Assembly: GCA_041398705.1 (NCBI GenBank)
Contig: JAWKUI010000004.1
Coordinates: 62,001-126,000 of the forward strand
Direction: 5' to 3'
Length of the DNA stretch: 64,000 nucleotides
Source of the DNA: NORP259 sp041398705
GTDB lineage: Bacteria > Planctomycetota > UBA1135 > GCA-002686595
The translations under genes and the position numbers were made by a program. Positions within the stretch are counted from its first letter, which is position 1. Each line of letters opens with the position of its first letter. Shown here piece after piece: positions 26,537-35,586 of this stretch. The notes under the pieces are model-generated. The model was given only the letters and a program-made list of their open reading frames with translations. It had not been told where the DNA came from and made no database searches.

Positions 26537-26563
26537 CGCTGCGCCCTTCTTGGGGGCGTAGCG
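26537..26563 (+). terminator. Terminator-like hairpin after the lamin-tail gene
   Basis: A 10-bp stem with one G-T pair (26537-26546 with 26554-26563) lies 11 bases past the stop. There is no T-run, so termination here is uncertain. Confidence 0.4.
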
Positions 26564-26649
26564 GCCCGATTCTGGCCGGGTGCGGGAAAAGGGGGGCTCC
26601 GGGGCCGCCGGGCGGCTCCGGCGAGGTGGTTCCGGATTTCGGGCCGGAC

Positions 26650-26655
26650 TAGAAT
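26650..26655 (+). promoter_or_regulatory. Candidate -10 box (TAGAAT) for a leaderless MORN lipoprotein transcript
   Basis: TAGAAT ends 7 bases before the ATG at 26663, so transcription would begin at or next to the start codon. No -35 box is convincing. Confidence 0.45.
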
Positions 26656-26662
26656 CGCCGGC

Positions 26663-27991
26663 ATGAACGCCGTGAACCCGAAAACCTCGCTTCTCCGGAA
26701 GGGGGCGCTGGCCGGTCTGGCCGGGGCCTGGCTGCTCCTGGGCAGCGCCTGCAGCAAACCCGAGCCGAAACCCTCCGGCGACAACCTGGAAGACCTGGTC
26801 GAGTACTACGACACGGCCGGTCGCACCATGAAGAAAGCCGAGGGCAAAGCCCGCTACGGCCGCAAGGAAGGGCCGTGGCAGGAGTTCTCCCCCGGAGGGG
26901 ATGTGATCGGTCGCGGCGCCTACGAGGCGGGGGAACGCCAGGGCACCTGGGAGTTCTTCTACCCGGCGGCGCCGGGCGGCCCGGACCCCGAAAAGGGGCA
27001 GCCGAAGCAATCGAAAGGGGGCTACGTGCACGGGATGCAGGATGGCGAGTGGGTCTCCTGGTATCCCAGCGGACAACTGGCGAAACGCGAGAACTACAAG
27101 GAGGGCGTGCTCGACGGCCCCCAGGAGAGTTACCACGAGAATGGTCAACTGTCCGAACGCGCGGTCTTCCAGCTCGGGCTCGAGCATGGCCAGCATGAAG
27201 CGTGGTATGCCAGCGGCGCGCCGATCTTCTCGATGCTGTACCAAGAGGGCAAGATGCAGGGCGAGCTCAAGGAGCTGCACGAAAACGGCGAGGTGTCGCA
27301 CACGCTGAACTTCATCGACGGCCAGCCCGATGGCTGGGAGCGGCGCTTCTATGCCAGCGGCAAACCCGCGCTGGAGTTGAAGTACGTCGAGGGCAAACCC
27401 GTCGGGCAGCAGATCGAGTTCTACGAGGACGGTACCGTCAAGTCGCGCATCCCCTTCGAGAACGGCCTGCGCCAAGGGATCGAAGAGATGTTCCATCCGA
27501 ATGGGGCGAAGGCCGTCGCGCTTCCCTGGGTGGAAGGCAAGCGGCAGGGGCCGAACTTCTCCTGGTTCCCCGACGGCACGCTGCAACTGCGTGCGGACTT
27601 CGTGGACGATGCCCTGGAAGGCGCGGCCATGACCTACCACCCGAGTGGCAAGACCGCCGCGGAAGGTTCGTATCACCAGGGGAAACAACAGGGCCTGTGG
27701 CGTTCGTATTACGACAACGGAAACCTGCAGCAACTCGTTCCCTACGTCGATGGTGCCGTGACCGGTTGGACCCAGGAGTGGTTCATCGGGGGCGAACGCA
27801 AGTCCGCGGGCACCTACCAGGCGGGGCGCCTCGAAGGGCCGTTCGTGCTTTGGAATCAGGATGGCAGCCTGGACAACCGTGCGGGTCAGTATCTGAACGC
27901 CCGGCGGCAGATGGACCTGACCCCCGAGCAATTAGAGAAGGCTGGCGCGTACTACAAGAACCCCGAGCCCGACGCCCCCCGCCCCTGGTAG
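26663..27991 (+). CDS. MORN-repeat lipoprotein (YwqK-like)
   Basis: 442 residues. The lipoprotein signal ends LGSAC (C30). About fourteen repeats of roughly 22 residues follow the MORN-variant pattern, for example GEWVSWYPSGQLAKRENYKEG, written as G-W-x-(F/Y)Y-x-(S/N)G-x-L-x-(E/Y)-x-(D/E)G. Such repeats form long beta-hairpin rods that bind partners or membranes. The longer frame starting at 25916 runs through the lamin-tail gene in another frame and is not used. It is followed 88 bases later by glyA. Function beyond a surface or periplasmic scaffold cannot be told. Confidence 0.8.
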   Translation: MNAVNPKTSLLRKGALAGLAGAWLLLGSACSKPEPKPSGDNLEDLVEYYDTAGRTMKKAEGKARYGRKEGPWQEFSPGGDVIGRGAYEAGERQGTWEFFYPAAPGGPDPEKGQPKQSKGGYVHGMQDGEWVSWYPSGQLAKRENYKEGVLDGPQESYHENGQLSERAVFQLGLEHGQHEAWYASGAPIFSMLYQEGKMQGELKELHENGEVSHTLNFIDGQPDGWERRFYASGKPALELKYVEGKPVGQQIEFYEDGTVKSRIPFENGLRQGIEEMFHPNGAKAVALPWVEGKRQGPNFSWFPDGTLQLRADFVDDALEGAAMTYHPSGKTAAEGSYHQGKQQGLWRSYYDNGNLQQLVPYVDGAVTGWTQEWFIGGERKSAGTYQAGRLEGPFVLWNQDGSLDNRAGQYLNARRQMDLTPEQLEKAGAYYKNPEPDAPRPW

Positions 27992-28079
27992 GGACCGATG
28001 CCGGGCGGTTCCCAAGGCCCCCGGCAGCCCGTACCCTGGACCGAGTTCCCTTTCCCCGGCGCCCCTGGCGCCCACGACC

Positions 28080-29342
28080 ATGACCGAGACCCTGCAACCC
28101 TCCCAGACCGCCCAGCACAGCGATGCCGAAGTCTGGCAGGCCGTCCAACTGGAAACCCAGCGCCAGGAGCGACAGCTCGAGCTGATCGCCTCTGAAAACC
28201 ACACCTCGGCGGAGGTACAGGCGGCGGTGGGCACGGCGCTCACCAACAAGTACGCCGAGGGGTACCCGGGACGGCGCTACTACGGGGGCTGCGAGTTCGT
28301 GGATACGGTCGAGGATCTGGCCCGCAACCGGGCCCGGGAACTCTTCGGCGCGGATCGGGCCAACGTGCAGCCGCACTCGGGCACCCAAGCGAACATGGGG
28401 GCGTTGATGGCCATGGCGAAACCCGGTGAGAAGGTGCTCGGCATGAGCCTGGATCACGGGGGGCACCTGAGCCACGGACACCCGAAGAACTTCTCGGGCA
28501 TCTTCTACGAGTTCCACTCGTACGGGGTGCGCGAGGACAACCAGCAGCTCGACATGGATCAGGTGCGCGAGAAGGCCCTGGCCTGCCGGCCGAAGGTGCT
28601 CTTGGCGGGTGCTTCGGCGTACTCGCGCATCATCGACTTCGCCACCTTCCGCGCGATCGCGGACGAGGTGGGGGCCTTGTTGATGGTGGACATGGCGCAC
28701 ATCGCGGGTCTGGTGGCCGGCGGCGTGCACCCGTCCCCCGTGCCCCATGCGCAGGTCGTGACGATGACCACGCACAAGACCCTGCGGGGGCCGCGCGGCG
28801 GCTTGATCGTCTGCGACAAGGACTGGATCGTGCCGATCAACAGTTCGGTTTTCCCCGGAGGTCAGGGCGGCCCGCTGATGCACGTCATCGCCGGCAAAGC
28901 CGTGGCCCTGCGCGAGGCGATGCAGCCGTCGTTCGCCGCGTATCAGCGGCAGGTGGTGGCCAACGCCAAGGCCCTGGCCGATGGGTTGACCGCCCGCGGT
29001 CTGCGCATTGTCTCCGGCGGTACGGACAACCACCTGATGCTGGTGGACGTGACTTCGAAGGGGCTTTCGGGCGCACAGGCGGAAAACGCCCTGCACCGCG
29101 TCGAGATCACCTGCAACAAGAACCTGATCCCCTTCGACCCGCGTCCGCCGATGGAAGCGAGTGGTGTCCGGCTGGGCACCGCGGCGATCACCACCCGCGG
29201 ATTGGATACGGGGCACATGGGGCAGTTGGCGGGATGGATCGCCGACGTGCTCGAGGCGCCCGATTCCGAGGCGGTCATCCACCGCGTGCGCGGCGAGGTG
29301 GCCGAGGTCACGGCGGCGCACCCGATCTACCACGGGGCCTGA
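28080..29342 (+). CDS. glyA: Serine hydroxymethyltransferase
   Basis: 420 residues, the usual length. It interconverts serine plus tetrahydrofolate with glycine plus methylene-tetrahydrofolate, supplying one-carbon units in the cytoplasm. The start LELIASENHTS, the tetrahydrofolate/PLP segment NKYAEGYPGRRYYGGCEFVD and the PLP-lysine motif TTTHKTLRGPRGG (Lys233) are all intact. VDMAHIAGLVAGG holds the PLP-binding aspartate and stacking histidine region. It has no operon partner: the MORN gene is 88 bases upstream and a hairpin follows. Confidence 0.97.
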   Translation: MTETLQPSQTAQHSDAEVWQAVQLETQRQERQLELIASENHTSAEVQAAVGTALTNKYAEGYPGRRYYGGCEFVDTVEDLARNRARELFGADRANVQPHSGTQANMGALMAMAKPGEKVLGMSLDHGGHLSHGHPKNFSGIFYEFHSYGVREDNQQLDMDQVREKALACRPKVLLAGASAYSRIIDFATFRAIADEVGALLMVDMAHIAGLVAGGVHPSPVPHAQVVTMTTHKTLRGPRGGLIVCDKDWIVPINSSVFPGGQGGPLMHVIAGKAVALREAMQPSFAAYQRQVVANAKALADGLTARGLRIVSGGTDNHLMLVDVTSKGLSGAQAENALHRVEITCNKNLIPFDPRPPMEASGVRLGTAAITTRGLDTGHMGQLAGWIADVLEAPDSEAVIHRVRGEVAEVTAAHPIYHGA

Positions 29343-29369
29343 TCGCCGGTTCGCCAGTGCTTGCAAACG

Positions 29370-29406
29370 CACGGGGGCGGGTTGCCATCGGCAACCCGCC
29401 CCCGTG
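29370..29406. terminator. Hairpin between convergent glyA and the BNR-repeat gene
   Basis: Perfect 17-bp stem (29370-29386 with 29390-29406) with a 3-base loop. The minus side continues CGTTTGC, a weak T-run; the plus side has none. It may terminate both convergent transcripts. Confidence 0.65.
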
Positions 29407-29425
29407 GTCTGGAGGGGGCTCAGGC

Positions 29426-32332
29426 TCAGTGGAAGTACACGCCCATGGCCTGGGTGAAGTTCCCGGTCTGCACGAAGACGAAGTCCGAGTGCCAGGCCTG
29501 GAAGTACCAGGTGTCTCCGGCGAGCACCGTGCGACCTGGGCTGGTGGGCAGGTTGTCCAGGTTGACGGTGGCCTGCATGGTTCCCGTGGTGCCCGTCGAT
29601 TGGAAGTCGAAGGTCGTGTACTGGGTCAAGCACAGCAGACCGTCGCTCCAGAAGGGGGTGAACGGCGCAACGTTCTGGGAGGAGATCAGGAAGTATCCGA
29701 CCTCGTCGGTGGGCAATTGGCTCGCCTCCAGTTCAATCGTTCCTGAGTCCGCCAGCGGTTTTCCCGTGATCTCGAGTTCCCCGGGCACGAGGGTCGAGTT
29801 CGGAATGCCGGGCGAGCAGAGGGCGTCACCCATGGGCCGCGCCGGTTCCGCCAGAACGTAATCCCAGATGCCGCGACCATAGGTACCGAAACGCATGCGG
29901 TTCGCGGCGGGCACCCGCTCCACCGACCAGTAAAGGGTCGAAGGGGCTTCGACGCCCATGATCGGTTCCCAGCGGTCGAGGCGCGTCAAGTACCGCCAGG
30001 CGCCCGCTTCGGTGGCAGCGTAGAGGTCACCGTTTGCGTCCGGGCCCCAGGCGAGGTCGTAGAACAGGGTTTCCGGCATGTGGTGGCCCAGGGGCTCCCA
30101 ATGGTTGCCGCCGTCGTGGCTGATGCGCACACCGGGCTGTCCATAACCACTGCCCGCCACGATCACGGTCAGCGGGTCGAGCCAGTGGTGCAGCAGGTGA
30201 CTGCCGTAGAACAGGTGACTCGTCGGGCCGGTTTGGGCCGCAGCGGTCCAGGTGACGCCACTGTTGAGGCTCCACCAGATGCTGCCCGCGTCCCCGACCG
30301 CCACCATGCGCGTGGGGTCGGTGGGAGCCACGGACATGGCGCTCAGGTAGCTGTCCGCCCCCGCCGCGAAGTCGAAGGTGGAATGCAGTTGGAACTGGTA
30401 GTTCGGTCCGTTCTTGGCGAGGCGCCAGAGTTGGTCCGCGCCGAGGAACACCGCTTCGGGGTTGGTCGGGTCCGCCGCCAGGGGCGGCATCCAGAGGGAG
30501 TTGTTGCCCGCGGGGAAGGTCACGCTTGAGATCTGCGGCGAGGTTTCGCCTTCGTGGATCAGCACAAACCCCGGGGAGGAGCTGCCGACCACGCCGGGGT
30601 AGACCGCGAACAGGTGGTTGTGGCTGCCATCGGCGGACACGAGGTGTCCGATATCCCCCGAAATGGTCTGCGTGAGGGTCGACGACGGACCCGCGGCGAA
30701 GTACCCCGCGCGGTGGCCGAGTTGATACCCCTGGTCCTGGCTGCCCGCCGCGATGCGCGTGGGATCGAGGGTGGAGGTCAGGGTCGAGTAGAACTGCCCA
30801 ACGCCGAGACCGTCGAGGCAGAGGTTCACCACAGTAGCTCCTCGATCGGTGGACAGGTAGGTACCGCCGTCGGTGTGCAGTAGCAAGTGATCAACCAAGC
30901 CGCTGCCGGCATCGTGGGCCTGCACGTCGATGCCGCGCACGTCCGCGTGCAGTTTGGTCACCGGATCCCCGTAGTAGTCGCCCCAGGCGTTGATCTCGGT
31001 GAAACTCTCTCCGCTATCGATCGAGCGGTGCGCTTCGACCCCCGCGTAGACCACCACGGTGGCATCGCCGGGGAATCCGACCAGGGAGCGTGCGGCGCCC
31101 CAATAGTCGTTCAGGCTGCCGAGCGCCAACGCCGTGGCTCCGCCGTCATCGCTGCGGTGCAGGGTCCACGTGCCCGCGACTTCGGTCGTCGCGTACAAGG
31201 TTGCGGGGCTGGTAGCTTCGCTGCCCGCCAGGTGGCTTTCTTGCACCCCCGTCTGGAGGTTGATCCCCGTGGTGAACGACACGCCGGCGTCGCTCGAGTG
31301 GTAGAGGGTGCCTCCCAGGATCACGTGCACTTCGCTGCCCCCGCCGCTGCCGGTTTGCGGGGTCCAAAGGTCGCCGGGGGCGCCGGTGGGGAAGGTCCAG
31401 CGCAGGGCGAAACTCGCGCCTTGATCGCTTGAAACGTAGAGGCGGGTTTCGACCGGATTCGGATCGTCGTGGGCGCGCACGAGGGCCACGATCTCGTCGG
31501 AGGCCCCGCCCAAGCGCTGCAGGGTCAGGAATTGGTCGAGTGCGGGCAGGCCCGCCGGCGGCTCCCAGGTCTGGCCCCCGTTGGTCGATCGATGCAAAGT
31601 GTGCCCGCGGCGGATCAGCAGTACATCGGGTTCTCCGACTTGCGTGGCGGGTACGGCGACCACTTCGTCCACCCCGCCGTAGACCATGTCCGAGCGGGGT
31701 TGCCAGGCACTGCCGGCGAGATCGCCGAGCCACAAACCGCCTTCCGCCGAGCCGACCCAGAGGCCATGGTCGCCGGTGATCACGCCGCAGCGCGTATGCC
31801 CGGCCAGGCTGCGACCGCCGATCTCCTCCCAGTACCCCACGGGGGACAGGGGCGCCAATCCACCGGCCTCGGACGCGGAACCAGCGCCCGTGGAGCTCGA
31901 AGGGGCCACGGTCGAGCCGCTGCCCATGTTCTGCCGCAGGGACTGCAGGCGGGTGGTCAGAGCGGCCTGTTGGCTGCGAAGGAGCTCCATGCGGCGCTGT
32001 CGCTCGGCCTCTTGGTTGGCCCGCTCGATCGCCCGCCAATCCACCCCATCGGGGGCCCGGTGCATGGCCTCCCGCCAGGCAGCCCGCTCGCGGTGGGACT
32101 CTTCGCCCTCTTCCTCTTCCATCTCCTCCCGCTCGCGCTCCTCATCGCCCGGCTCGCCGCGCAGGTGCCGCTCGCGCTCGCGTTCCCGGAGGAATTCGCG
32201 GTCCGGATCCTTCGGAGCCGGGCGGAATTCGGGGGAGCCGGTCCGCCGGGCGGACTCGGACTGGATCGTGCCACAGGCGCCAAGGCCGAGCAGCAGGAGC
32301 AGGGGGAGGGGGCGGGGAACGTGCGGTGCCAT
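29426..32332 (-). CDS. BNR/WD40-like beta-propeller lipoprotein with charged coiled coil and TWYFQ-WH C-terminal module
   Basis: 968 residues from the ATG at 32332. The lipoprotein signal ends LGLGAC (C20). Residues about 40-130 are extremely charged (REFLRERERERHLRGE, then a Glu-rich run) and likely helical. From about 170 to 830 there are repeated BNR-like blades with S-D-G-G-x-(S/T)W motifs, such as RSTNGGQTWEPP, VSSDQGASFALRW and SHDGGNHWEPLG, as in sortilin/YCF48-like propellers. The C-terminal ~135 residues (PNSTLVPGELEITG...LDNLP...GDTWYFQAWHSD...NFT) resemble the end of the secreted dehydrogenase at 17175-18758. Likely a surface protein; no catalytic residues are assigned. Confidence 0.75.
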   Translation of the reverse strand: MAPHVPRPLPLLLLLGLGACGTIQSESARRTGSPEFRPAPKDPDREFLRERERERHLRGEPGDEEREREEMEEEEGEESHRERAAWREAMHRAPDGVDWRAIERANQEAERQRRMELLRSQQAALTTRLQSLRQNMGSGSTVAPSSSTGAGSASEAGGLAPLSPVGYWEEIGGRSLAGHTRCGVITGDHGLWVGSAEGGLWLGDLAGSAWQPRSDMVYGGVDEVVAVPATQVGEPDVLLIRRGHTLHRSTNGGQTWEPPAGLPALDQFLTLQRLGGASDEIVALVRAHDDPNPVETRLYVSSDQGASFALRWTFPTGAPGDLWTPQTGSGGGSEVHVILGGTLYHSSDAGVSFTTGINLQTGVQESHLAGSEATSPATLYATTEVAGTWTLHRSDDGGATALALGSLNDYWGAARSLVGFPGDATVVVYAGVEAHRSIDSGESFTEINAWGDYYGDPVTKLHADVRGIDVQAHDAGSGLVDHLLLHTDGGTYLSTDRGATVVNLCLDGLGVGQFYSTLTSTLDPTRIAAGSQDQGYQLGHRAGYFAAGPSSTLTQTISGDIGHLVSADGSHNHLFAVYPGVVGSSSPGFVLIHEGETSPQISSVTFPAGNNSLWMPPLAADPTNPEAVFLGADQLWRLAKNGPNYQFQLHSTFDFAAGADSYLSAMSVAPTDPTRMVAVGDAGSIWWSLNSGVTWTAAAQTGPTSHLFYGSHLLHHWLDPLTVIVAGSGYGQPGVRISHDGGNHWEPLGHHMPETLFYDLAWGPDANGDLYAATEAGAWRYLTRLDRWEPIMGVEAPSTLYWSVERVPAANRMRFGTYGRGIWDYVLAEPARPMGDALCSPGIPNSTLVPGELEITGKPLADSGTIELEASQLPTDEVGYFLISSQNVAPFTPFWSDGLLCLTQYTTFDFQSTGTTGTMQATVNLDNLPTSPGRTVLAGDTWYFQAWHSDFVFVQTGNFTQAMGVYFH

Positions 32333-32580
32333 AGGAGACGAAAACGCCCTGGACCACCGGGCCAGGGCACAATCCATGCTAGCCGATTGGGGCGGCAAGG
32401 GGCGGCGGGACACGGGTGCGGGCGCCCCGGATCGGGGCGCATCCGTATCGCTTTGGACGTTTCCCAGGCCGAGCGGGTTCCGGATCGGATCGCGCTGGGG
32501 CGGAGGTTCCAAGTGCCAGGCCGCTGCCGCGGAGCGGCCCATGGACACCGAACACCGCCTTCGGAGCCCACGCACCCGGT

Positions 32581-33663
32581 TCAGCCAGCGAAGTCTGCGG
32601 CCAGGGCCCGCCGGATCGAAGCTTCGTCCGGATGCTCCAGGATGCCGACTTCGGTGATGATCGCGCGCACCATGTGCGCCGGGGTCACATCGAAAGCTGG
32701 GTTGTAGACCGGAACCCCGTCCGGCACCGTGGTGCGCCCCAGGCCGCTGGCGATCTCTTCGCGGTCCCGTTCTTCGATCGGGATGTGCGCGCCCGAAGGC
32801 AGATTCGCATCGAAGGTGGAACGGGGCGCGACGACGTAGAAGGGAATGCCGTGGTGGTGGGCCGCGAGCGCGACGCCGAAGGTACCGATCTTGTTGCACA
32901 CGTCGCCGTTGGCGGCGATGCGATCGGAGCCGACGAACACCGCCTGGATGCGGCCTTCCTGCATCACCTTGGCCGCCATGTTGTCCGTGATCACAGTCAC
33001 ATCGATGCCGGCTTGATGCAGTTCCCAGGCGCTGATGCGCGCACCTTGCAGAAGCGGACGCGTTTCGTCGGCGTAGACGCGGAAGGATTTGCCTTGGCTG
33101 TGCGCCACGTACATCGGCGCAAGGGCGGTGCCCATGCCGGCGGTGGCGAGCGCGCCGGCATTGCAATGGGTCAGCAACCCCATGCCGGATTCGATGAGTT
33201 CCGCGCCGAGGCGGCCCATGGCTTCGCAGGTGGCGCGGTCTCCGTGGTAGATCGCCAGGGCTTCCTCGAACAGGTGGCGGACCAGGGCCGCTCCGTCCAT
33301 GCCTTGGGCGGCGCCGGCTTCGCACGCGCGGCCCATGCGATCCAAGGCCCAGAAGAGGTTCACCGCGGTGGGGCGGGATTCCGCCAGGCGTGAGCGGACC
33401 CGCGCACATTCCTGGACGACGTGTGCGGTTTCGCTACGGTTCAGATTCTGGACGCCGAGTACCACGCCAAAAGCCGCTGCGACGCCGATCGCGGGTGCAC
33501 CGCGCACCGCCAGCCGGCGGATGGCATCGAACATATCCTCTACAGTGCGGACTTCGAGCAGGTGGTGTTCAGGCAGCCGCGTCTGTTCGATCATCCGAAC
33601 GTGTCCGGGCAGTTCTCCGACCCATTCCAGGGTGGTCGGGAAGGCGATAGAGGGGCTCGTCAT
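32581..33663 (-). CDS. mtnA: S-methyl-5-thioribose-1-phosphate isomerase
   Basis: 360 residues, normal length. It converts methylthioribose-1-phosphate to methylthioribulose-1-phosphate in the methionine salvage pathway. VRGAPAIG binds substrate, LLTHCNAGALAT carries the catalytic cysteine and FVGSDRIAANGD the catalytic aspartate; KIGTFGVALAAHHHGIPFYV follows as in the eIF2B-like fold. No other methionine salvage gene is in the window. It is transcribed on the minus strand upstream of the BNR lipoprotein, with 248 bases between them in which I see no gene or clear terminator. Confidence 0.95.
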   Translation of the reverse strand: MTSPSIAFPTTLEWVGELPGHVRMIEQTRLPEHHLLEVRTVEDMFDAIRRLAVRGAPAIGVAAAFGVVLGVQNLNRSETAHVVQECARVRSRLAESRPTAVNLFWALDRMGRACEAGAAQGMDGAALVRHLFEEALAIYHGDRATCEAMGRLGAELIESGMGLLTHCNAGALATAGMGTALAPMYVAHSQGKSFRVYADETRPLLQGARISAWELHQAGIDVTVITDNMAAKVMQEGRIQAVFVGSDRIAANGDVCNKIGTFGVALAAHHHGIPFYVVAPRSTFDANLPSGAHIPIEERDREEIASGLGRTTVPDGVPVYNPAFDVTPAHMVRAIITEVGILEHPDEASIRRALAADFAG

Positions 33664-33885
33664 TGGGGCACGGAAGGCGTTTTTCGGAGTTTTTTGGGTA
33701 CCCGTTCCATCGGCTGACGTATGTGCCCTTGGACGAAGCGCTTCCAGCCGGGGAACCCGGCCTGGGTGTTATCCGTCCCAGGAGTTGATGCCGGGTTTGG
33801 GCCCGGACTCTACCAGATTTCGAAACTCCAAATTGTCCCTACGGATCGATTGACCCCAACCGGGTCCCCGTTCCCTGCCATACCC

Positions 33886-34017
33886 ATGAACCACCCCAAC
33901 GACACCCTGCGGAATCCCGCCTCCAGCCGCCTGGCTGGTTGGTTGGCCGTGCTCCTCGGCGGAGCCGTGCTGGCCGCCATGCTGCTGCTGCGCTCCGGGC
34001 CGATCGGCCCCCTGTAG
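33886..34017 (+). CDS. Possible small membrane protein, 43 residues
   Basis: Short open frame with the start MNHPNDTLRN, one membrane helix (LAGWLAVLLGGAVLAAMLLL) and a short tail. No family is recognised. The 222 bases between the mtnA start and this ATG show no other gene. Codon use fits the window, but so short a frame could be chance. Confidence 0.35.
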   Translation: MNHPNDTLRNPASSRLAGWLAVLLGGAVLAAMLLLRSGPIGPL

Positions 34018-34068
34018 GAAACCCGCGAAAAGACCGTGCGGCGCTACATTTGAGGGCCGCCAAAACAT

Positions 34069-34101
34069 CAGCAGCCCGGTCCGTCTTGGACCGGGCTGCT
34101 G
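34069..34101 (-). terminator. Terminator after the purC-purE operon
   Basis: Perfect 14-bp stem (34069-34082 with 34088-34101), 5-base loop, followed on the minus strand by TGATGTTTTGG. It lies 22 bases past the purE stop. Confidence 0.78.
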
Positions 34102-34122
34102 CATTTGGGTACGGGATCTAGC

Positions 34123-34620
34123 TCAGGAGCTCAAGCGTTCCTGCAGGCGCTTGTCCTTGGCCCGCACGGTGTCGGCCATGCCGGCGCGGAACTGGTCCAT
34201 CTTGCGCGCGAGGTCCGCGTTCTGCAGGGCCAGGATGCGGATGGCGAAGAGGGCCGCGTTCTTCGGACCTCCGCCGCCCACGGCGAAGGTCGCCACCGGT
34301 ACGCCACCGGGCATCTGCACGGTGGACAGCAGGGCATCGAGGCCTCCGAGCGGCGGCGTGTCGATCGGGATGCCAAGCACCGGCAGGCTCGTGTGTCCGG
34401 CGACCACGCCGGCCAGGTGGGCGGCGGCACCGGCGGCGCACAGGAACATGGAGATGCCGTTCTCGCCGGCGGCCTCCACGAACCGAACGACGTCGTGCGG
34501 CGTGCGGTGCGCGCTCATCACGCGGGCTTCAAAAGCGACGCCGAACTCGGCAAAGGTGTCGAGGCACGGCTTCAGGCGATCGAGATCGGAGTCCGATCCC
34601 ATCAGGATGGCGACTTTCAA
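34123..34620 (-). CDS. purE: N5-carboxyaminoimidazole ribonucleotide mutase
   Basis: 165 residues, class I PurE length. It converts N5-CAIR to CAIR in purine biosynthesis. The nucleotide/phosphate site LMGSDSD, the catalytic SAHRTP motif, GHTSLPVLGIP and LLSTVQMPGGVPVATFAVGG are all present. It lies 45 bases downstream of purC, which uses its product. No purK is in the window. Confidence 0.96.
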   Translation of the reverse strand: MKVAILMGSDSDLDRLKPCLDTFAEFGVAFEARVMSAHRTPHDVVRFVEAAGENGISMFLCAAGAAAHLAGVVAGHTSLPVLGIPIDTPPLGGLDALLSTVQMPGGVPVATFAVGGGGPKNAALFAIRILALQNADLARKMDQFRAGMADTVRAKDKRLQERLSS

Positions 34621-34665
34621 ACGTTCACTCCTTCGGGCAAGGACCCCGTGATGCGCTTGCAGATC

Positions 34666-35541
34666 TCAGAAGTAGCCTTCGGCGACGCGTTGCAGGACCG
34701 CGGGGTCGAGGTTGGGGGCGGGATATTCCTTGTTCCAGTCCAGCGTCTCCAGATAGTCGCGCAGGATCTGCTTGTCGTAGCTCGGCGGGCTCGTGCCGAT
34801 GCGGTAGTCGGCCTGGGACCAGAAGCGGCTCGAGTCCGGGGTCAGGGCCTCGTCGATGAGCAGCACGCGATCGCCCTGGGTGCCCAATTCGAATTTGGTG
34901 TCGGCCAGGTGGATGCCCAGCTTGTCGAGCACTTCGGTGCCGCGTTGGAACAGGGCCAAACACGCGTCGCGGCCGTGCTCCCAACGCTCGCGGCCTACGA
35001 TGGCGGCGGCTTCGTCGGGGGTCAGCGGGCGGTCGTGATCCTCTTCTTTGGTGGTGGGGGTGAGAATCGGCTGGGGCAGGCGCTGCGCCTGCTGCAGACC
35101 CGCGGGCAGGCCGATGCCGCACACGGTCTGCGTCTTCTGGTACTCCTTCCAGCCGCTGCCGGCGATGTACCCGCGCACGACCCATTCGATCGGATCGGGT
35201 TTGCAGCGTTCGACGATCATGATGCGCCCGCGCAGGCGTTCGCGCCATTCGGCGTCGAGTCCGGGCACCTCTTCGATAGCGGTCGAAAGCAGGTGGTTGG
35301 GCAGGATGTCGCGCGTGTGCTCGAACCACCAGGCGGCGATCTTCGTGAGCACCCGGCCCTTGTGCGGGATGCCTTCGTTCATCACCACGTCGAAGGCGGA
35401 AACGCGGTCAGAGGTGACGAACAAGAGCCGATCGGCGTCGAGTTCGTAGATGTCGCGGACCTTGCCCGAGGCGATCTGCTTGAGACCTTCGGGGGCGTCG
35501 TCGCGGCCCAGATAGGCCTGGATCTCTTGGCTGGGTTTCAT
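34666..35541 (-). CDS. purC: Phosphoribosylaminoimidazole-succinocarboxamide (SAICAR) synthase
   Basis: 291 residues, the longer PurC type. It joins CAIR with aspartate using ATP. SGKVRDIYELD and the SDRVSAFDVVMNEGIPHKG segment form the ATP and CAIR sites. VERCKPDPIEWVVRGYIAGS and DTKFELG with the DEALTPDSSRFW end are typical. It is first in the purC-purE operon. A CATACT box (minus strand, 35551-35556) lies 9 bases before the ATG, and only 45 bases separate it from the divergent aroA-like gene. Confidence 0.96.
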   Translation of the reverse strand: MKPSQEIQAYLGRDDAPEGLKQIASGKVRDIYELDADRLLFVTSDRVSAFDVVMNEGIPHKGRVLTKIAAWWFEHTRDILPNHLLSTAIEEVPGLDAEWRERLRGRIMIVERCKPDPIEWVVRGYIAGSGWKEYQKTQTVCGIGLPAGLQQAQRLPQPILTPTTKEEDHDRPLTPDEAAAIVGRERWEHGRDACLALFQRGTEVLDKLGIHLADTKFELGTQGDRVLLIDEALTPDSSRFWSQADYRIGTSPPSYDKQILRDYLETLDWNKEYPAPNLDPAVLQRVAEGYF

Positions 35542-35550
35542 GGGGCGGAG

Positions 35551-35580
35551 AGTATGACAGGAGCCGGGGAGGGCTACAAT
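35551..35580. promoter_or_regulatory. Compact divergent promoter region of purC and the aroA-like gene
   Basis: CATACT (minus, 35551-35556) is 9 bases before the purC ATG. TACAAT (plus, 35575-35580) is 6 bases before the aroA-like ATG. A weak ATGACA -35-like box for the plus direction (35554-35559) overlaps the purC -10. Both transcripts would be leaderless or nearly so. Confidence 0.5.
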
Positions 35581-35586
35581 CGGGGG

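Noticed and set aside
27783..29633. Minus-strand frame of 616 codons opposite glyA
   Set aside because: Antisense to fully conserved GlyA; histidine/arginine-rich shadow.
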